Position numbers and translations under genes: made by a program. This document shows, in pieces, positions 7,051-7,607 of a stretch of DNA of 7,607 nt (positions are counted from its first letter, which is position 1; every line of letters starts with the position of its first letter). Origin of the DNA: Thermoleophilaceae bacterium (lineage in GTDB: Bacteria > Actinomycetota > Thermoleophilia > Solirubrobacterales > Thermoleophilaceae); assembly GCA_013812065.1 (NCBI GenBank), contig JACCUC010000042.1, positions 1 through 7,607 of the forward strand, in the 5' to 3' direction. Below the pieces are notes generated by a model. It ran no database searches. It saw only the letters and a program-made list of their open reading frames with translations, and was not told the DNA's origin.

Positions 7051-7323
7051 TTAGCCGCCGGCCATGGCCGGCAGGATCACGAGCGTGTCGCGCTCGCTCA
7101 CCGGCGTGTCCAGCCCGTCGAGCACCCGCACGTCCTCATCGTTCAGATAGACGTTGACGTAGCGGTTGAGCGACCCGTCCTCGCCGAAGAGCTGGCGCTG
7201 GGTGTCGGGGTGCTGCTCGGCCAGCGAGCGCAGCACCTCGCCGACGTTGACTCCCTCGGCGGCGACCTCGCGCTCTCCGCCCGTGGACGGGCGCAGGACG
7301 GGTGGAATCTTGACCGTGCTCAT
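7051..7323 (-). CDS. cysO: CysO/MoaD/ThiS-type ubiquitin-like sulfur carrier
   Basis: The 90-residue product has a beta-grasp fold pattern and ends in Gly-Gly, the terminus that is adenylated and thiocarboxylated so the protein can donate sulfur. The start (KIPPVLRPSTGGE) and the end (YVNVYLNDEDVR...VSERDTLVILPAMAGG) resemble mycobacterial CysO, the sulfur donor to CysM in an alternative cysteine pathway, more closely than MoaD of molybdopterin synthesis. The cysM and mec genes that often accompany cysO are not in this window; hsdM follows after 20 bases instead. ATG 7323 fits the family N-terminus. No Shine-Dalgarno precedes it, and a very short leader or leaderless transcript is possible. 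The exact subfamily is inferred by resemblance and could equally be labelled MoaD-like. Confidence 0.85.
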   Translation of the reverse strand: MSTVKIPPVLRPSTGGEREVAAEGVNVGEVLRSLAEQHPDTQRQLFGEDGSLNRYVNVYLNDEDVRVLDGLDTPVSERDTLVILPAMAGG

Positions 7324-7336
7324 GAAGGGTCGGGAG

Positions 7337-7342
7337 ACTATC
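7337..7342 (-). promoter_or_regulatory. Possible -10 element for the sulfur-carrier transcript
   Basis: The minus strand reads GATAGT here, ending 13 bases before the ATG at 7323. If it is a real -10 box, transcription would begin only about 5-8 bases before the start codon, in keeping with the missing Shine-Dalgarno. No convincing -35 box lies at the right distance. The match is weak. Confidence 0.22.
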
Positions 7343-7399
7343 GCGGTGGTTCGGGCGCGGCGAAAAGCCTTGCCTGCCCGCCACCGAGGGGGTACTCGT

Positions 7400-7413
7400 G
7401 AGCGTGGTCGCTC
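7400..7413. repeat. Short dyad in the divergent promoter region
   Basis: GAGCG (7400-7404) and CGCTC (7409-7413) form a 5-bp inverted repeat around TGGT. It lies 10-23 bases upstream of the plus-strand -10-like TAAGAT, where an operator could sit. Dyads this short are frequent by chance in G+C-rich DNA. Confidence 0.25.
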
Positions 7414-7422
7414 GCTTCGGGG

Positions 7423-7428
7423 TAAGAT
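7423..7428 (+). promoter_or_regulatory. Possible -10 element of the right-edge gene
   Basis: TAAGAT (within GGTAAGATTC) matches four of six bases of the bacterial -10 consensus TATAAT and stands out in G+C-rich surroundings. It lies 24 bases before the ATG at 7453, leaving room for a short leader with a ribosome site. The region 17 bases upstream (around GAGCGT) does not resemble a -35 box. Confidence 0.35.
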
Positions 7429-7443
7429 TCGCGGCCCGCCATC

Positions 7444-7447
7444 GGAG
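7444..7447 (+). promoter_or_regulatory. Ribosome binding site GGAG of the right-edge gene
   Basis: GGAG lies 5 bases before ATG 7453, a workable spacing. It is the clearest Shine-Dalgarno in the window and the main support for this start. Confidence 0.55.
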
Positions 7448-7452
7448 CCGAG

Positions 7453-7607
7453 ATGACCGAGAGATCGCTACCCGCTCGAACCTTCGACTGGGTCTTCGGC
7501 GTCCTCATGCGCCCTCGGATCCGCCGCCTGCGCCGGTGGGCATTCCTCGTCACCGTTCCCGCCGGGCTGTTCGGGGCCAAGGCGCTCGGGATCGATCTCA
7601 ACGTGCG
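7453..7607 (+). CDS. Hypothetical protein, N-terminal part only, possible membrane segment
   Basis: From ATG 7453 the frame is open to the right edge (51 codons and two bases). The visible part starts MTERSLPARTFDWVFGVLM, followed by an Arg-rich patch (PRIRRLRRW, about 20-28) and a moderately hydrophobic stretch (AFLVTVPAGLFGAKALGI, about 30-47). Positive charges followed by a hydrophobic segment suggest a membrane anchor or topology signal, but the segment is short and contains a Lys. I do not recognise the family. It is supported by the upstream GGAG, the TAAGAT box and the divergent arrangement. A minus-strand frame covering 7338-7601 is Arg/Pro-rich, resembles no family, and is less likely to be the gene here. 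Confidence 0.5.
   Translation, partial: MTERSLPARTFDWVFGVLMRPRIRRLRRWAFLVTVPAGLFGAKALGIDLNV

Larger units (their letters stand above)
7324..7452. promoter_or_regulatory. Divergent intergenic region
   Basis: This 129-base gap separates the minus-strand sulfur-carrier/restriction cluster from the plus-strand gene at the right edge, so it must hold promoters for both directions unless one is transcribed from elsewhere. Inside it are a small dyad, GAGCG-TGGT-CGCTC (7400-7413), and a plus-strand TAAGAT (7423-7428). No tRNA or other RNA gene is visible. Confidence 0.55.

Noticed and set aside
1..7607. CRISPR array, tRNA or rRNA genes, complete insertion sequence, integrase
   Set aside because: No regularly spaced repeats, no cloverleaf-like sequence, no transposase or integrase motifs were seen on either strand.

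Overview
The window is a G+C-rich stretch (roughly two thirds G+C by eye) whose codon use and CysO-like protein suggest an actinobacterium, possibly a deep-branching environmental lineage; the sequence alone does not fix the taxon. Almost everything lies on the minus strand and reads from right to left as one tightly packed cluster: a CysO/MoaD-type ubiquitin-like sulfur carrier (7323-7051), hsdM (7030-5486), hicB (5460-5236), hicA (5239-5012), a decayed Fic-family gene (about 4908-4482), hsdS (4489-3205) and hsdR (3208 to beyond base 1). At the right edge a plus-strand gene of unknown function starts at 7453, giving a divergent promoter region of 129 bases.

The core is a type I restriction-modification system. 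HsdM supplies an N6-adenine methyltransferase (DPACGSGG and NPPF motifs). HsdS supplies two target-recognition domains. HsdR supplies a PD-(D/E)xK nuclease fused to a superfamily 2 translocase. HsdM and HsdR look intact in everything visible; HsdR runs off the left edge very near its expected end.

The unusual part is what sits inside the operon. A complete HicB-HicA toxin-antitoxin pair lies between hsdM and hsdS. Next comes a Fic gene reduced to its C-terminal winged-helix part, with its upstream portion frameshifted and ending beside a perfect 10-bp inverted repeat. hsdS carries a frameshift near 3424-3439. The reading frame of its 5' part then has no stop, runs through the hsdS/hsdR junction and enters hsdR exactly in frame. 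As written, the DNA therefore encodes an apparent HsdS-HsdR fusion of at least 1,496 codons, with about 77 out-of-frame Arg/Pro-rich residues between the two parts. This is either a sequencing error, a real inactivating mutation, or a real fusion.

The cluster reads as a defence island with added addiction or guard-type toxin genes, placed directly downstream of a probable housekeeping sulfur-carrier gene. No RNA genes, CRISPR arrays or recognisable complete insertion sequences were seen.
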